Assembly (NCBI RefSeq): GCF_028287845.1
Contig: NZ_JAQBOW010000115.1
Span: 1-41,362 of the forward strand
Direction of reading: 5' to 3'
Origin: Mucilaginibacter sp.
GTDB taxonomy: Bacteria; Bacteroidota; Bacteroidia; Sphingobacteriales; Sphingobacteriaceae
DNA: 41,362 bases
This document shows, piece by piece, positions 15,905 through 23,579 of the stretch (the stretch's first letter is position 1; each line of letters begins with the position of its first letter). Under the pieces are notes generated by a model. The model made no database searches. It was not told the DNA's origin and saw only the letters and a list, made by a program, of their open reading frames with translations. The translations under genes and the position numbers were made by a program.

Positions 15905-17020
15905 TTAATTTTTTGCGAACTTACTATAGCCTATCAAACTTTTATCCTTACTGTTTATCACCTTTACCAGATACACTCCGGTTTGCAAATCACTAATCTC
16001 GCCTTGCCAGTTAGGCTGTGTAGTTGTTACCTGCTTTACCGGGAAGCCACTAATGTTTGTGATAGTAATATTATAAGTTGTTGTTTGCGGCTGTTTTTCG
16101 GCTATAGCTACGTTGATAATATTGCTTACCGGGTTTGGATAAACGCTAAGGCTAACCGCGCTATCGCCGCCTGCCAAAGCGTTGTCCATATTAGAAAAGA
16201 ATACTTGCGCGTTGGTAGAAAAAGTAATTGCATTATTAATATCCTCTTGCTTTAACCGGTAAAGATTTTGGCCCGTAACGGGGCTTTTATCTGTAAAGCT
16301 GTATGTTCCATGCCCATCGCTATTTAGCGCATCTATTATAGTATATGTTTTGCCGTTATCTGTACTGCGCTCAACAGTATATTTAGTGTAATCCTGTTCG
16401 TTTTCGACCCCCCAAAGTATTTGAACCTGTTTAACATTAGCTACTTTGTTAGCCATAAATGATAATAGATGACAGGCATAAGCCCGGTTTTGACGAATAA
16501 CAAGTGTAAACCGTTTAGAGCCAAATGTATTGCTGTCAATTTTTGAAACAATAAAACTATAAGTAGCGTTATGGCGCATATCTAACGAGTCTTTTGTGTA
16601 AGCATCCATAAGCCATATATCAAAAAGTTGGGGTATGCCAACCAATTCGGTCATATTTAATTGATACCGGCCATTTGTTTTTGTATTTACATTTAACCCA
16701 ATGGTTGCGCTTGTTGCAGGTAGCGGCTGTATGTTGAAGCTTAAAGGAACCAAGTCGCTCGAATAACTGGAAATGTTTACCTGGCCAGTCCCGGAAAAAT
16801 AGATCGCGTCATTTTTAGGATCGTATTTGGTACTGGCTCCGGCTTTAAAAAGAACAACTATCTCATCCTTATTAATAACGTCTTTTGCCAACTGCAGCCG
16901 AAGGTACTGAAGGGGTTCATCTGTAATAAATTTTGTAGTTACTAACGTTTTGGCGGCGTGTGCATCTTTAATAAATAATATTAAAGTTAATATAAAACTA
17001 AGTAGCAATAATCTTTTCAT
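15905..17020 (-). CDS. T9SS-secreted protein with a type A C-terminal sorting domain
   Basis: A 371-residue protein with signal peptide MKRLLLLSFILTLILFIKDAHA. Beta-rich repeats follow, then a fibronectin/Ig-like segment (VKQVQILWGVENEQDYTKYTVERSTDNGKTY...SFTDKSP...LYRLKQED). The C-terminal domain starts at about 280 with SLSVYPNPVSNIINV and ends with GVYLVKVI...KFAKN, the Por_Secre_tail pattern. It should be exported by Sec, carried across the outer membrane by the type IX system and attached or released there. The ERSTDNGKTY/YRLKQED segment is common in cell-surface proteins of the phylum and gives no substrate clue. Confidence 0.85.
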   Translation of the reverse strand: MKRLLLLSFILTLILFIKDAHAAKTLVTTKFITDEPLQYLRLQLAKDVINKDEIVVLFKAGASTKYDPKNDAIYFSGTGQVNISSYSSDLVPLSFNIQPLPATSATIGLNVNTKTNGRYQLNMTELVGIPQLFDIWLMDAYTKDSLDMRHNATYSFIVSKIDSNTFGSKRFTLVIRQNRAYACHLLSFMANKVANVKQVQILWGVENEQDYTKYTVERSTDNGKTYTIIDALNSDGHGTYSFTDKSPVTGQNLYRLKQEDINNAITFSTNAQVFFSNMDNALAGGDSAVSLSVYPNPVSNIINVAIAEKQPQTTTYNITITNISGFPVKQVTTTQPNWQGEISDLQTGVYLVKVINSKDKSLIGYSKFAKN

Positions 17021-17243
17021 AACAACTGCTTTAAATTAAGCTCTTGTTGTTATACTCCAATCGTTTGTAAATGGTTGTATAAATCGAAATAATAATTTAT
17101 TGTATTATATTTTAGGAACAATCTGAGATAATACCCGGTAATAAACTCACAGGATACCAGATTTTTTAATTTAATTATTGGATGGTAAATAGCATTATTA
17201 ATGGTTGGCTATATAGCAACAATGGTGGCGCACTGTTTACCTA

Positions 17244-17255
17244 TGTTGCGCAACA
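17244..17255. promoter_or_regulatory. 12-bp perfect palindrome, possible operator
   Basis: TGTTGCGCAACA lies 12 bp beyond the GNAT stop, in the 247-bp gap upstream of the T9SS-protein gene. It is the only marked structure in this gap. Its role is unknown. Confidence 0.3.
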
Positions 17256-17267
17256 CAACACTCTGGG

Positions 17268-17945
17268 TTACTTATGCATAATAGTAAAGTAAATCTCTTT
17301 CCGGATAGAAAAACCTGTGCTTTCATAAACTTTGATGGCCCGCTCATTATCATAACGCACATGTAACATAGGGAGCTCGCCCGCAGCTTTTATGCGGTTT
17401 ATATGATGTAGCAACAGTTGTTTTGCATAACCTTTGCCCGTATAATCAGGGTGTGTGCAAACCGCGCTGATCTCTGCAAATGGCAATGGATGCATGCGTT
17501 GCCCGGCCATGGCCACTAATTTTTCGCCGTCAAAAACACCTTTGTAATGGCCAAAATCTATTGTTCGTGGCGCAAACGGACCGGGGTTAGTTAATTTGGT
17601 AAGAGCCAGCATTTGGGGTACATGTTGGTTTGTTAAGGGGATTAATTCCGCTTCGTTATGTTCCTGCGGTACTTCCCCTTCAAATATCATTTGTAAGCAT
17701 TTTATCGTATTTGCCACCTTCCACTGTTTTGGTATTTCTGTCTCTGCCGGTGAAATGAAACCTACAGGGCCAGTATGCGAGATCAGGTCATACAATAATT
17801 GGAAACTGTAAGTGGTGTTTTCTTTAAACCCAACAAACGGCGATACGTCTTTATCAAAATATTTTACCAGCTCATTGCCGTTAGCCAATTGCTTGTTGCC
17901 TGATATTAAAGCGTTAAATGCCGGGTTATCTAATATGTGTTCCAT
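17268..17945 (-). CDS. GNAT family N-acetyltransferase
   Basis: 225 residues from ATG 17945; ATG 17954 would add three. The C-terminal GNAT domain is clear: AEISAVCTHPDYTGKGYAKQLLLHHI (beta4, the acetyl-CoA loop xGKGYAK and alpha3), then LHVRYDNERAIKVYESTGFSIRKEIYF (beta5 to beta7). The N-terminal 110 residues form a separate, less conserved region typical of FR47-like GNATs. The family moves an acetyl group from acetyl-CoA to an amine; the substrate is unknown. It is monocistronic by spacing. Confidence 0.85.
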   Translation of the reverse strand: MEHILDNPAFNALISGNKQLANGNELVKYFDKDVSPFVGFKENTTYSFQLLYDLISHTGPVGFISPAETEIPKQWKVANTIKCLQMIFEGEVPQEHNEAELIPLTNQHVPQMLALTKLTNPGPFAPRTIDFGHYKGVFDGEKLVAMAGQRMHPLPFAEISAVCTHPDYTGKGYAKQLLLHHINRIKAAGELPMLHVRYDNERAIKVYESTGFSIRKEIYFTIMHK

Positions 17946-18018
17946 TATCGGCAAACCTATTAAAAAAGAGTTTCAATCTATGTAAGGAGAAAGGTTTACA
18001 CAAACTTTTACTGTTTAA

Positions 18019-18198
18019 TTACATCCGGTCCATATCACGGCCCTTACTGTATTTACGCTCATAAACCTCGCGTAAGGCTAATCCAATTACTACGCCAAAG
18101 GCTACGCCTAAACCCAGGCGATGCAAAGCTACCCCAACTGCAATACCTATAACTAATCCTATTGCAAATGAAGCATCTTTTTTCTTTTTGAAGTTCAT
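18019..18198 (-). CDS. Small membrane protein with a glycine-zipper helix pair
   Basis: A 59-residue frame from ATG 18198 to TAA 18019. A basic N-terminus (NFKKKKD) is followed by a hydrophobic hairpin rich in regularly spaced Gly (IGLVIGIAVGVALHRLGLGV, GVVIGLAL) and a charged tail (REVYERKYSKGRDMDRM). The composition and Gly spacing argue for a real small inner-membrane protein, but I know no named family. No SD sequence is evident. Confidence 0.6.
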   Translation of the reverse strand: MNFKKKKDASFAIGLVIGIAVGVALHRLGLGVAFGVVIGLALREVYERKYSKGRDMDRM

Positions 18199-18237
18199 GG
18201 GGTAAATGTAGCTATTTCGGCAACTTCTTTCAGATAG

Positions 18238-18351
18238 TTACTTAACAGCAGTTAAGATAAATTGCAATAGTTTTTGCGTGGATGCTTCAATATTATCTTC
18301 GCTTGTTTTTATAATGAGGTCTGGGTGAGTAGGTGTTTGCTTACGGACCTG
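18238..18351 (-). pseudogene. C-terminal remnant of adenylylsulfate kinase (cysC)
   Basis: A 37-codon fragment with no start, preceded by an in-frame TAG. Its sequence, PTHPDLIIKTSEDNIEAS then QKLLQFI, matches the last part of APS kinases (usual form P.NPDLIIDT...EESV.KLLEFI). The P-loop and catalytic portion are gone. It lies just beyond the small glycine-zipper gene and at the edge of a repeat-rich, gene-free stretch, as expected for a decay hotspot. Confidence 0.55.
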
Positions 18352-18391
18352 CTAACTGTAAAAAGACTTTTATACAGATACATTAGCAGAT

Positions 18392-18615
18392 CTTGTTTCA
18401 CGTGTGGTGAAACAAAATGTAACAAGTGAAACAAGATTTTGGCTTAAAATGTTATTTATGAGCAAATTACGAAAAAGTGATGTAACAAAATGTAACAACT
18501 TATTCGTCAGTATTTTCAAGTATGATTTTGTGGTTTTTTGTTGATAATCAACTAATTAGAAATTGACACTTTTTAAAGTGGTGTAACAAGTTATTGAAAC
18601 AAGATGAAACAAAGT
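18392..18615. repeat. Cluster of GTGAAACAA/TGTAACAA half-sites
   Basis: TTGTTTCAC (18393-18401) pairs perfectly with GTGAAACAA (18407-18415), and GTGAAACAAG recurs at 18426-18435. Six or more further TGTAACAA, TGAAACAA or GAAACAA copies follow to about 18615. No gene lies in this stretch. The pattern suggests an array of protein-binding half-sites or decayed repeats. Confidence 0.5.
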
Positions 18616-18662
18616 CACTGGTATTCGGACAGTTATCGGGATATGCTATAAAATATAAACCA

Positions 18663-18752
18663 TGTCATTTCGAGCGATAGCGAGAAATCTTATCTACCCT
18701 GCAGTGTCCGCATGTATGGGATATAAGATTTCTCTCTTCGTTTGGAAATGAC
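18663..18752. repeat. REP-like interspersed inverted repeat
   Basis: TGTCATTTCGAGCGATAGCG then AGAAATCTTAT on the left pairs imperfectly with ATAAGATTTCTCTCTTCGT then TTGGAAATGACA on the right, around a central loop. It looks like the GTCATTTCGAGC...GAAATGACA palindromic elements I recall scattered between genes in Sphingobacteriaceae genomes. It lies 14 bp from the 3' end of the beta-propeller gene. Confidence 0.65.
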
Positions 18753-18765
18753 AGAAAAGCGGTGC

Positions 18766-19914
18766 CTACCTCATCACTCTGCCCAATCCAAATTGGTCGC
18801 CGGCTTTAACCGGTTTGCCATCTTTAAAATCTATCTCCAACAGCTTTTCGCTTTCTACGGTATTGTAGTTTTCGTCTTTAAGTAGGGTAACTATTTTACG
18901 GGTTTTTACATCTATTACTTCGCCGCTTGATGGATAGGCGTATTTACCATCTAAAGTAAAAGTTATCCAGCCCGGCATGTCCTGTAATGGGATAGTACTT
19001 AACTGCTGATAAGGTTCCACCGCGCTAAAAATATGCATGCGCATGTTAGCTCCATCACACACCCAAAGTTCCTTTTCGTCGGGTGTTAAGCCAATACCGT
19101 GGCTTGGGCAGCCATGTCGTCTAACAGATCCTTTGTCCCAGCCTTCAACTACTATATGTGCTATTTTTTTGCCGGTTGTTAAATCGCCAACCTCGAAGCC
19201 CAACAGGTCATTACAGTTAACAAAAATGCGTGTACCCTTGCCATTAACGGTGAACGGGCGTATAAAATTAGCAAATGGGCCAACCTCGCCAACAACAGTG
19301 TTTGTTTTTGGGTCGGCAATTTTTACCATCGTATTTTTAAGATCAGCCAGATAAACACGGTCGCCCGCTAAGCCATATATCGTATTATGCGATCCGTTAA
19401 ACCCATCAATACGTTTAATAACGTTGCCTGTTTCGCAATCAATTACACTCCAATAATGGTTTTCAAGCGACGGCAGATACATGGTTTTGCCATCCGGCGA
19501 TACCGATAAACGATCACAGCCAAACTCAATAGGTTTCTCCCATACCAGTTTACCTGTTACAATGTCTATTCGCTGCAGGCTCTCCAGCGTGGTAACATAT
19601 ACGCTATGCAACGGGATGCTTACCCCAATACCTTTAATATTTGACGGCAGTCCGTTTTTAGGATGCAAACCTTTAAACGGTATGCGTTTTATAAGCTTGT
19701 GCCCGTGGTCTATATCAAATATCAGCAAGCCATGCCCGCCGTAGCCTAAATAGTCGCGCACGCCCGGTACCGCTACAAATAAATAGCGTCCGTTCATTAA
19801 AGGCGCAGCGTCCCTGGTTGTTGAGCTTGTCTTAGCTAATGGTTTCCATGCTGCAGCAAAAAGGATGATTGCCCCTGACAGGAGCGCGATAAACACGCGA
19901 ATCTTGATTTTCAT
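18766..19914 (-). CDS. Exported YncE-like beta-propeller protein
   Basis: A 382-residue protein with an N-terminal signal/anchor (KIRVFIALLSGAIILFAAAWKP). Repeated blades follow: GLLIFDIDHGHKLIKRIPF, VYVTTLESLQRIDIVTGKLVW, LSVSPDGKTMYLPS, VIDCETGNVIKRI, VKIADPKTNTVVGEV and GIGLTPDEKELWVCDG. The repeats fit the YncE/lactonase-like seven-bladed propeller family found in the periplasm. Those blades are non-catalytic in YncE and catalytic in lactonases; no decisive active-site pattern is visible. The gene stands alone and the function is unknown. Confidence 0.75.
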   Translation of the reverse strand: MKIKIRVFIALLSGAIILFAAAWKPLAKTSSTTRDAAPLMNGRYLFVAVPGVRDYLGYGGHGLLIFDIDHGHKLIKRIPFKGLHPKNGLPSNIKGIGVSIPLHSVYVTTLESLQRIDIVTGKLVWEKPIEFGCDRLSVSPDGKTMYLPSLENHYWSVIDCETGNVIKRIDGFNGSHNTIYGLAGDRVYLADLKNTMVKIADPKTNTVVGEVGPFANFIRPFTVNGKGTRIFVNCNDLLGFEVGDLTTGKKIAHIVVEGWDKGSVRRHGCPSHGIGLTPDEKELWVCDGANMRMHIFSAVEPYQQLSTIPLQDMPGWITFTLDGKYAYPSSGEVIDVKTRKIVTLLKDENYNTVESEKLLEIDFKDGKPVKAGDQFGLGRVMR

Positions 19915-20124
19915 AACTTGCTTTATTTAAGGTTAATATTGGTGAGGTTAAGGTAAGTAGTGATTTTGAAAACTGCAAGAGGTGGTTTGTAACAGGATGG
20001 ATATACAGCCCGGCAGCTAAATTTGTTATTGCCGAAAAGAAAAAATATCGTGTTATTTAAAAATACTATACATTCATTCAAACGGTATAGATATAAACTA
20101 TAAGCTATTTAAAATTGAAATGAG

Positions 20125-20151
20125 TTGAAGTGATAAAATGGATTATATTTG
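20125..20151 (+). promoter_or_regulatory. Bacteroidota-type promoter of ahpC
   Basis: TTG at 20125-20127, then 16 bp, then TATATTTG at 20144-20151, an exact TAnnTTTG -7 element. It ends 27 bp before ATG 20179. The rest of the 264-bp gap to the propeller gene shows nothing else. Confidence 0.65.
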
Positions 20152-20178
20152 CAAGAAATTTAAAAAAACACATTATAT

Positions 20179-20724
20179 ATGATTACTATAGGAGAGAAAT
20201 TCCCCGGGTTTTCCAAAACAGCAGTTGTTAGTTTAGAAAAAGGAAAAGAGTTTGAAACATTAACTTCTGATTATTTGGTTAACGATGATAACGTTTGGAC
20301 TGTAATGTTTTGGTGGCCAAAAGATTTTACTTTTGTTTGCCCTACAGAGATTGCCGAATTCAATAAAAACTATGGTGAATTCCGTGATCGCGAAACCCGC
20401 TTAATTGGTGCTTCTACCGATTCGGAATTTGTACACGCCGCCTGGAGAACACATCATGATGATCTGCGCGACTTGAAATTTCCGATGCTGGCTGATACTT
20501 CAAAATCATTAGCCGAAGAATTAGGTATTTTAGAGCCTACCGAAAAAATTGCTTACCGTGCCACTTTTATTATTGACCCTACCGGCGTTGTGCGTTGGGT
20601 ATGTGTTAATGACCTAAGCGTTGGCCGTAACGTAAAAGAAGTTTTACGCGTACTGGATGGTTTACAAACCGACGAGCTTTGCCCATGTAACTGGGAAAAG
20701 GGCCAGGAAACGCTAACCGTTTAA
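20179..20724 (+). CDS. ahpC: AhpC-type 2-Cys peroxiredoxin
   Basis: A 181-residue cytosolic peroxiredoxin. The peroxidatic site is DFTFVC54PTEI. The C-terminus has DELC168PC170NW, giving two candidate resolving cysteines, an arrangement close to the mycobacterial AhpC tail (ELCACNW) rather than to enteric AhpC. It reduces H2O2, alkyl hydroperoxides and possibly peroxynitrite. The next gene is an AhpD-like CxxC protein, so AhpD rather than AhpF is the likely reductant. A clear -33/-7 promoter precedes it, and a terminator/attenuator separates it from ahpD. Confidence 0.92.
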   Translation: MITIGEKFPGFSKTAVVSLEKGKEFETLTSDYLVNDDNVWTVMFWWPKDFTFVCPTEIAEFNKNYGEFRDRETRLIGASTDSEFVHAAWRTHHDDLRDLKFPMLADTSKSLAEELGILEPTEKIAYRATFIIDPTGVVRWVCVNDLSVGRNVKEVLRVLDGLQTDELCPCNWEKGQETLTV

Positions 20725-20734
20725 AATTTAAAGG

Positions 20735-20760
20735 ATCCCCAATAAAACGGGGATTTTTTT
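20735..20760 (+). terminator. Terminator or attenuator between ahpC and ahpD
   Basis: ATCCCC (20735-20740) pairs with GGGGAT (20749-20754) around an 8-base loop, followed by seven T. It sits in the 52-bp gap, so most transcripts would end after ahpC and read-through would supply less AhpD. Confidence 0.75.
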
Positions 20761-20776
20761 ATTAATTATAATTACC

Positions 20777-21361
20777 ATGAGCGAAAGCACAGAAACTATA
20801 ACCGAATTATTGCAAAGTATAGGTATTGATACAGCTTACCGTACCGCCAGCCTTTCTTTACTTGAAAAAGGCGATTCGCGCTATTTACGCGATTTAAAAT
20901 TAAATTTTACAAGCACCCTAACTTCTGAGCATTTGAGCACTAAAGAATGTGCCTTATTGGGCCTTAGTGTAGCGGTTAATAATAATAACAACCCGTTAAT
21001 AGCTTTTTATACCAAATATGCTACAGAGCAAGGCGCTAATGATGCAGAGATAGCCGAGGCTGCCGCCTGCGCGTCGTTATTGGCATCAAATAATATATTT
21101 TATCGTTTCAGGCATTTTACTCAGAAAGAAAAATACAGCCAAATACCTGCGCGTATACGTATGCAGATAATGATGAAACCGGTAACCGGCAAAGAATTTT
21201 TTGAATTAATGAGCCTGACCATATCAGCGGTGAATGGCTGCGAAATGTGCGTTAATGCGCACGAAGACTCCTTAATTAAATTGAATACTACTGAAGAACG
21301 TATATTCGATGCTATAAGGATAGCATCATTAGTAACCTCGGCAGGCGCAATTATAAACTAA
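20777..21361 (+). CDS. ahpD: AhpD-like alkylhydroperoxidase (CxxC) protein
   Basis: A 194-residue all-alpha protein with the AhpD active site NGC155EMC158VNAH162E and the preceding helix ISAV. The family's Glu/His proton-relay residues lie nearby. In mycobacteria AhpD re-reduces AhpC using lipoamide from dihydrolipoamide acyltransferase and dehydrogenase. Its place 52 bp after an AhpC with the matching CPCNW tail supports the same pairing. There is no membrane segment. Confidence 0.88.
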   Translation: MSESTETITELLQSIGIDTAYRTASLSLLEKGDSRYLRDLKLNFTSTLTSEHLSTKECALLGLSVAVNNNNNPLIAFYTKYATEQGANDAEIAEAAACASLLASNNIFYRFRHFTQKEKYSQIPARIRMQIMMKPVTGKEFFELMSLTISAVNGCEMCVNAHEDSLIKLNTTEERIFDAIRIASLVTSAGAIIN

Positions 21362-21528
21362 TTTACATACTTGTTTAAGGCATTTACCTGAATAAGTTGT
21401 AGAATAATTATTTTTACAGTAATTTGTAATTAATTAGATCAATGCCAGTCTGAACAAATAAAGTTTAACCGGTGTTGATCTGTTTTAATTGCAGACCACA
21501 GGTTAAATGGATATCAACTATTATCTTC

Positions 21529-21993
21529 ATGGCCGATAAAAAAATAACAGTACTTTACGTGGATGATGAAGAGAACAACCTGTTTTCTTTTAAAGCCACC
21601 TTTCGCATAAAATATAATATTCTTACTGCTATAAGTGGTGACGCGGCGCTTAAATTGATGGAGGAAAAGCCGGTAGAAATTATTATTACCGACCAGCGCA
21701 TGCCGGCAATGACAGGGGTAGAATTTTTAGAAAAAGTAATTGAAAAATTTCCGGATCCGATTCGGATACTGCTTACCGGATATGCAGATATGGGTGCAGT
21801 AGTTGATGCCGTTAATAAAGGCAAAATATTCCATTACCTTACCAAACCCTGGAATGAAGAGGAGCTGGACATGACCATAGACCGCGCTTACGATGCCTAT
21901 TTGGTGAAGATGAAATTAAAAGAAGAGAATGAAAAGCTGGGCACGTCTAACGATCAGCTTGAATTTTTGTTAAGGCAAAAGCTTCTTTCTTAA
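21529..21993 (+). CDS. Response regulator receiver (RpfG/hybrid-type, no output domain)
   Basis: 154 residues from ATG 21529; an upstream ATG at 21472 adds 19 residues with no domain sense. Receiver residues are Asp12/Asp13, phospho-acceptor Asp55 (IIITDQRMP), Thr in LLTGYAD and Lys in YLTKPWNEEEL. A C-terminal coiled-coil-like tail (YLVKMKLKEENEKLG) follows. The TDQRMP...LTGYAD...KPW signature is typical of receivers fused to HD-GYP or kinase domains. It is closely similar to the receiver half of the hybrid kinase at 22428-23513. It converges on the minus-strand cluster with a 4-bp gap. Confidence 0.85.
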   Translation: MADKKITVLYVDDEENNLFSFKATFRIKYNILTAISGDAALKLMEEKPVEIIITDQRMPAMTGVEFLEKVIEKFPDPIRILLTGYADMGAVVDAVNKGKIFHYLTKPWNEEELDMTIDRAYDAYLVKMKLKEENEKLGTSNDQLEFLLRQKLLS

Positions 21994-21997
21994 AATC

Positions 21998-22420
21998 TTA
22001 TTCGGGTAATTGTATATTAAGTTCTGTACAAACCTTATTTAATAGCACAGATAGCGCGTCGGCAGTTATTGGCTTGGTTAACCAGGTTTTGAATGATCCA
22101 TGCGATTTGATGCGATTAATATCAGATACCTCTCTTGATGAAGTAAGCGCCACTATATAATATTTATCCTGTATATCCGGATGAAGTTTCTCAAACTCAT
22201 CAATAAACTGGAAGCCATTCATAATGGGCATGTAAATATCCAGGAAAATCAGGACAACTTTTGTACTTGCATCATCCCGCTCTTCAGTTATATGTTCAAG
22301 CGCAAGGGTAGCATCCATAAAGCTTTTTACACGGGCCGTTTTATGCTTGTTAGTAATCACTCTTTTTGCTATAAAGTGATCAAGATCGGTATCATCAATA
22401 ACTATAAATGATAATTCCAT
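21998..22420 (-). CDS. Single-domain response regulator (CheY-like)
   Basis: 140 residues: Asp9/Asp10, phospho-acceptor Asp61 (FLDIYMPIMNGF), Thr/Ser in VALTSS and Lys in WLTKPI. No output domain, so it acts by protein-protein contact or as a phosphate carrier. This receiver subtype (IYMPIMNGFQFI...EF) is common in Bacteroidota beside hybrid kinases. It is the last gene of the minus-strand cluster, 7 bp after the receiver-kinase gene, and would receive phosphate from that kinase or from the 7TM kinase. Confidence 0.88.
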   Translation of the reverse strand: MELSFIVIDDTDLDHFIAKRVITNKHKTARVKSFMDATLALEHITEERDDASTKVVLIFLDIYMPIMNGFQFIDEFEKLHPDIQDKYYIVALTSSREVSDINRIKSHGSFKTWLTKPITADALSVLLNKVCTELNIQLPE

Positions 22421-22427
22421 GCGCTTT

Positions 22428-23513
22428 TTATTTAGTAGGAAGGGTTACCTTAAAAGTGGTGCCCTTGTCTAAAATTGAATTAACTTCTATCTGTCCGTTC
22501 AACTTCAGCAAAGCACTTTTTACATTATATAATCCAAAACCAGAGCCTGCATCCTGAGAGCTGGCACGATAAAACAAGTTAAATATCTCACCAATATGAT
22601 TACCTAAAATACCAATACCTGTATCCTTTACCTGTATAATAGCCACGCCTTTACGTACATCAATTATTAACTCAACCTCTTTAACGCTATTATGTTTGTT
22701 TTGATATTTAAACGCGTTTGATAAAAGGTTATTTAATATAAGCTTTAATGGTGCCGCATCATTGCGGAAAGACTCATGCTGGTTAATGCTTATTTTAAAA
22801 TTAATATTTGAAGTATCGGCAAAAGCTGTATAGATATGCTTAAATTCATCAATCAGGCTATTAAAATCAATATCGCTTATCTGTAATTCGCCACGCTGCA
22901 GGCTATAATAATCATGCATACTCAGGATGTAGGTATCCAGTTTTTTAAGGGATTTTTCCATCAGGAAAAGCATCTCTTTCATTTCGGCGATATCATACAT
23001 TTCGCGGGCCACATTTATTGCCCCTAAAACGCCGGATAGCGGCCCCCTTATGTCATGGCTAACACTATAAGCAAATTTATCCAGCTCACTATATGCTTTT
23101 TGCAGCTCATCGTTTTTTATAGAAAGCATTGAATTTGCCAGATAAAATTTATTCGCCTCCTCAATAGCCGAAATTATCTCTGCTTCATCCCATGGCTTCT
23201 TAACAAACCTAAAAATATTACCTCGGTTTATTGAATCAATTACAGCCTCTATATCGGTATAACCGGTTAATAATATCCGCATCGGGAGCGGGAAGGTGGT
23301 GCGTATCTCTTCAAAAAACTCAACGCCTGTTCTAAGCGGCATTCGTTGATCGCAGAATATCACCCTAATGTCCGGGTGATTTACCAGGTGCTCAATAGCT
23401 CCCGGAATGTTTATCGAAGTAAACACCTGGTAATCAAGCCTGAATGAGGCTTTAAAACCGGTGAGATTATCCTTCTCATCGTCAATATACAATATCTTAA
23501 TTTTGTCTGCCAT
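22428..23513 (-). CDS. Receiver-histidine kinase hybrid (REC-HisKA-HATPase)
   Basis: 361 residues. The N-terminal receiver (1-120) has Asp11/Asp12, Asp55 (CDQRMP), LLTGYTD and KKPWDE. A linker helix leads to HisKA with His153 (YSVSHDIRGPLSG), then HATPase with N box NNLLSNAFKYQNK, G1 DTGIGI and G2 GSGFGLYNV. It has no membrane segment, so its input is phosphorylation of its own receiver, probably by the 7TM kinase 66 bp upstream; it would then pass phosphate to the small receiver 7 bp downstream. It forms a phosphorelay module with its neighbours. Confidence 0.88.
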   Translation of the reverse strand: MADKIKILYIDDEKDNLTGFKASFRLDYQVFTSINIPGAIEHLVNHPDIRVIFCDQRMPLRTGVEFFEEIRTTFPLPMRILLTGYTDIEAVIDSINRGNIFRFVKKPWDEAEIISAIEEANKFYLANSMLSIKNDELQKAYSELDKFAYSVSHDIRGPLSGVLGAINVAREMYDIAEMKEMLFLMEKSLKKLDTYILSMHDYYSLQRGELQISDIDFNSLIDEFKHIYTAFADTSNINFKISINQHESFRNDAAPLKLILNNLLSNAFKYQNKHNSVKEVELIIDVRKGVAIIQVKDTGIGILGNHIGEIFNLFYRASSQDAGSGFGLYNVKSALLKLNGQIEVNSILDKGTTFKVTLPTK

Positions 23514-23579
23514 TGTTATGAAGATTTTGTGCAGTATTTGTACAGTGGATTTAATTAGTTTTAATCAGGCGGGCGCAGT

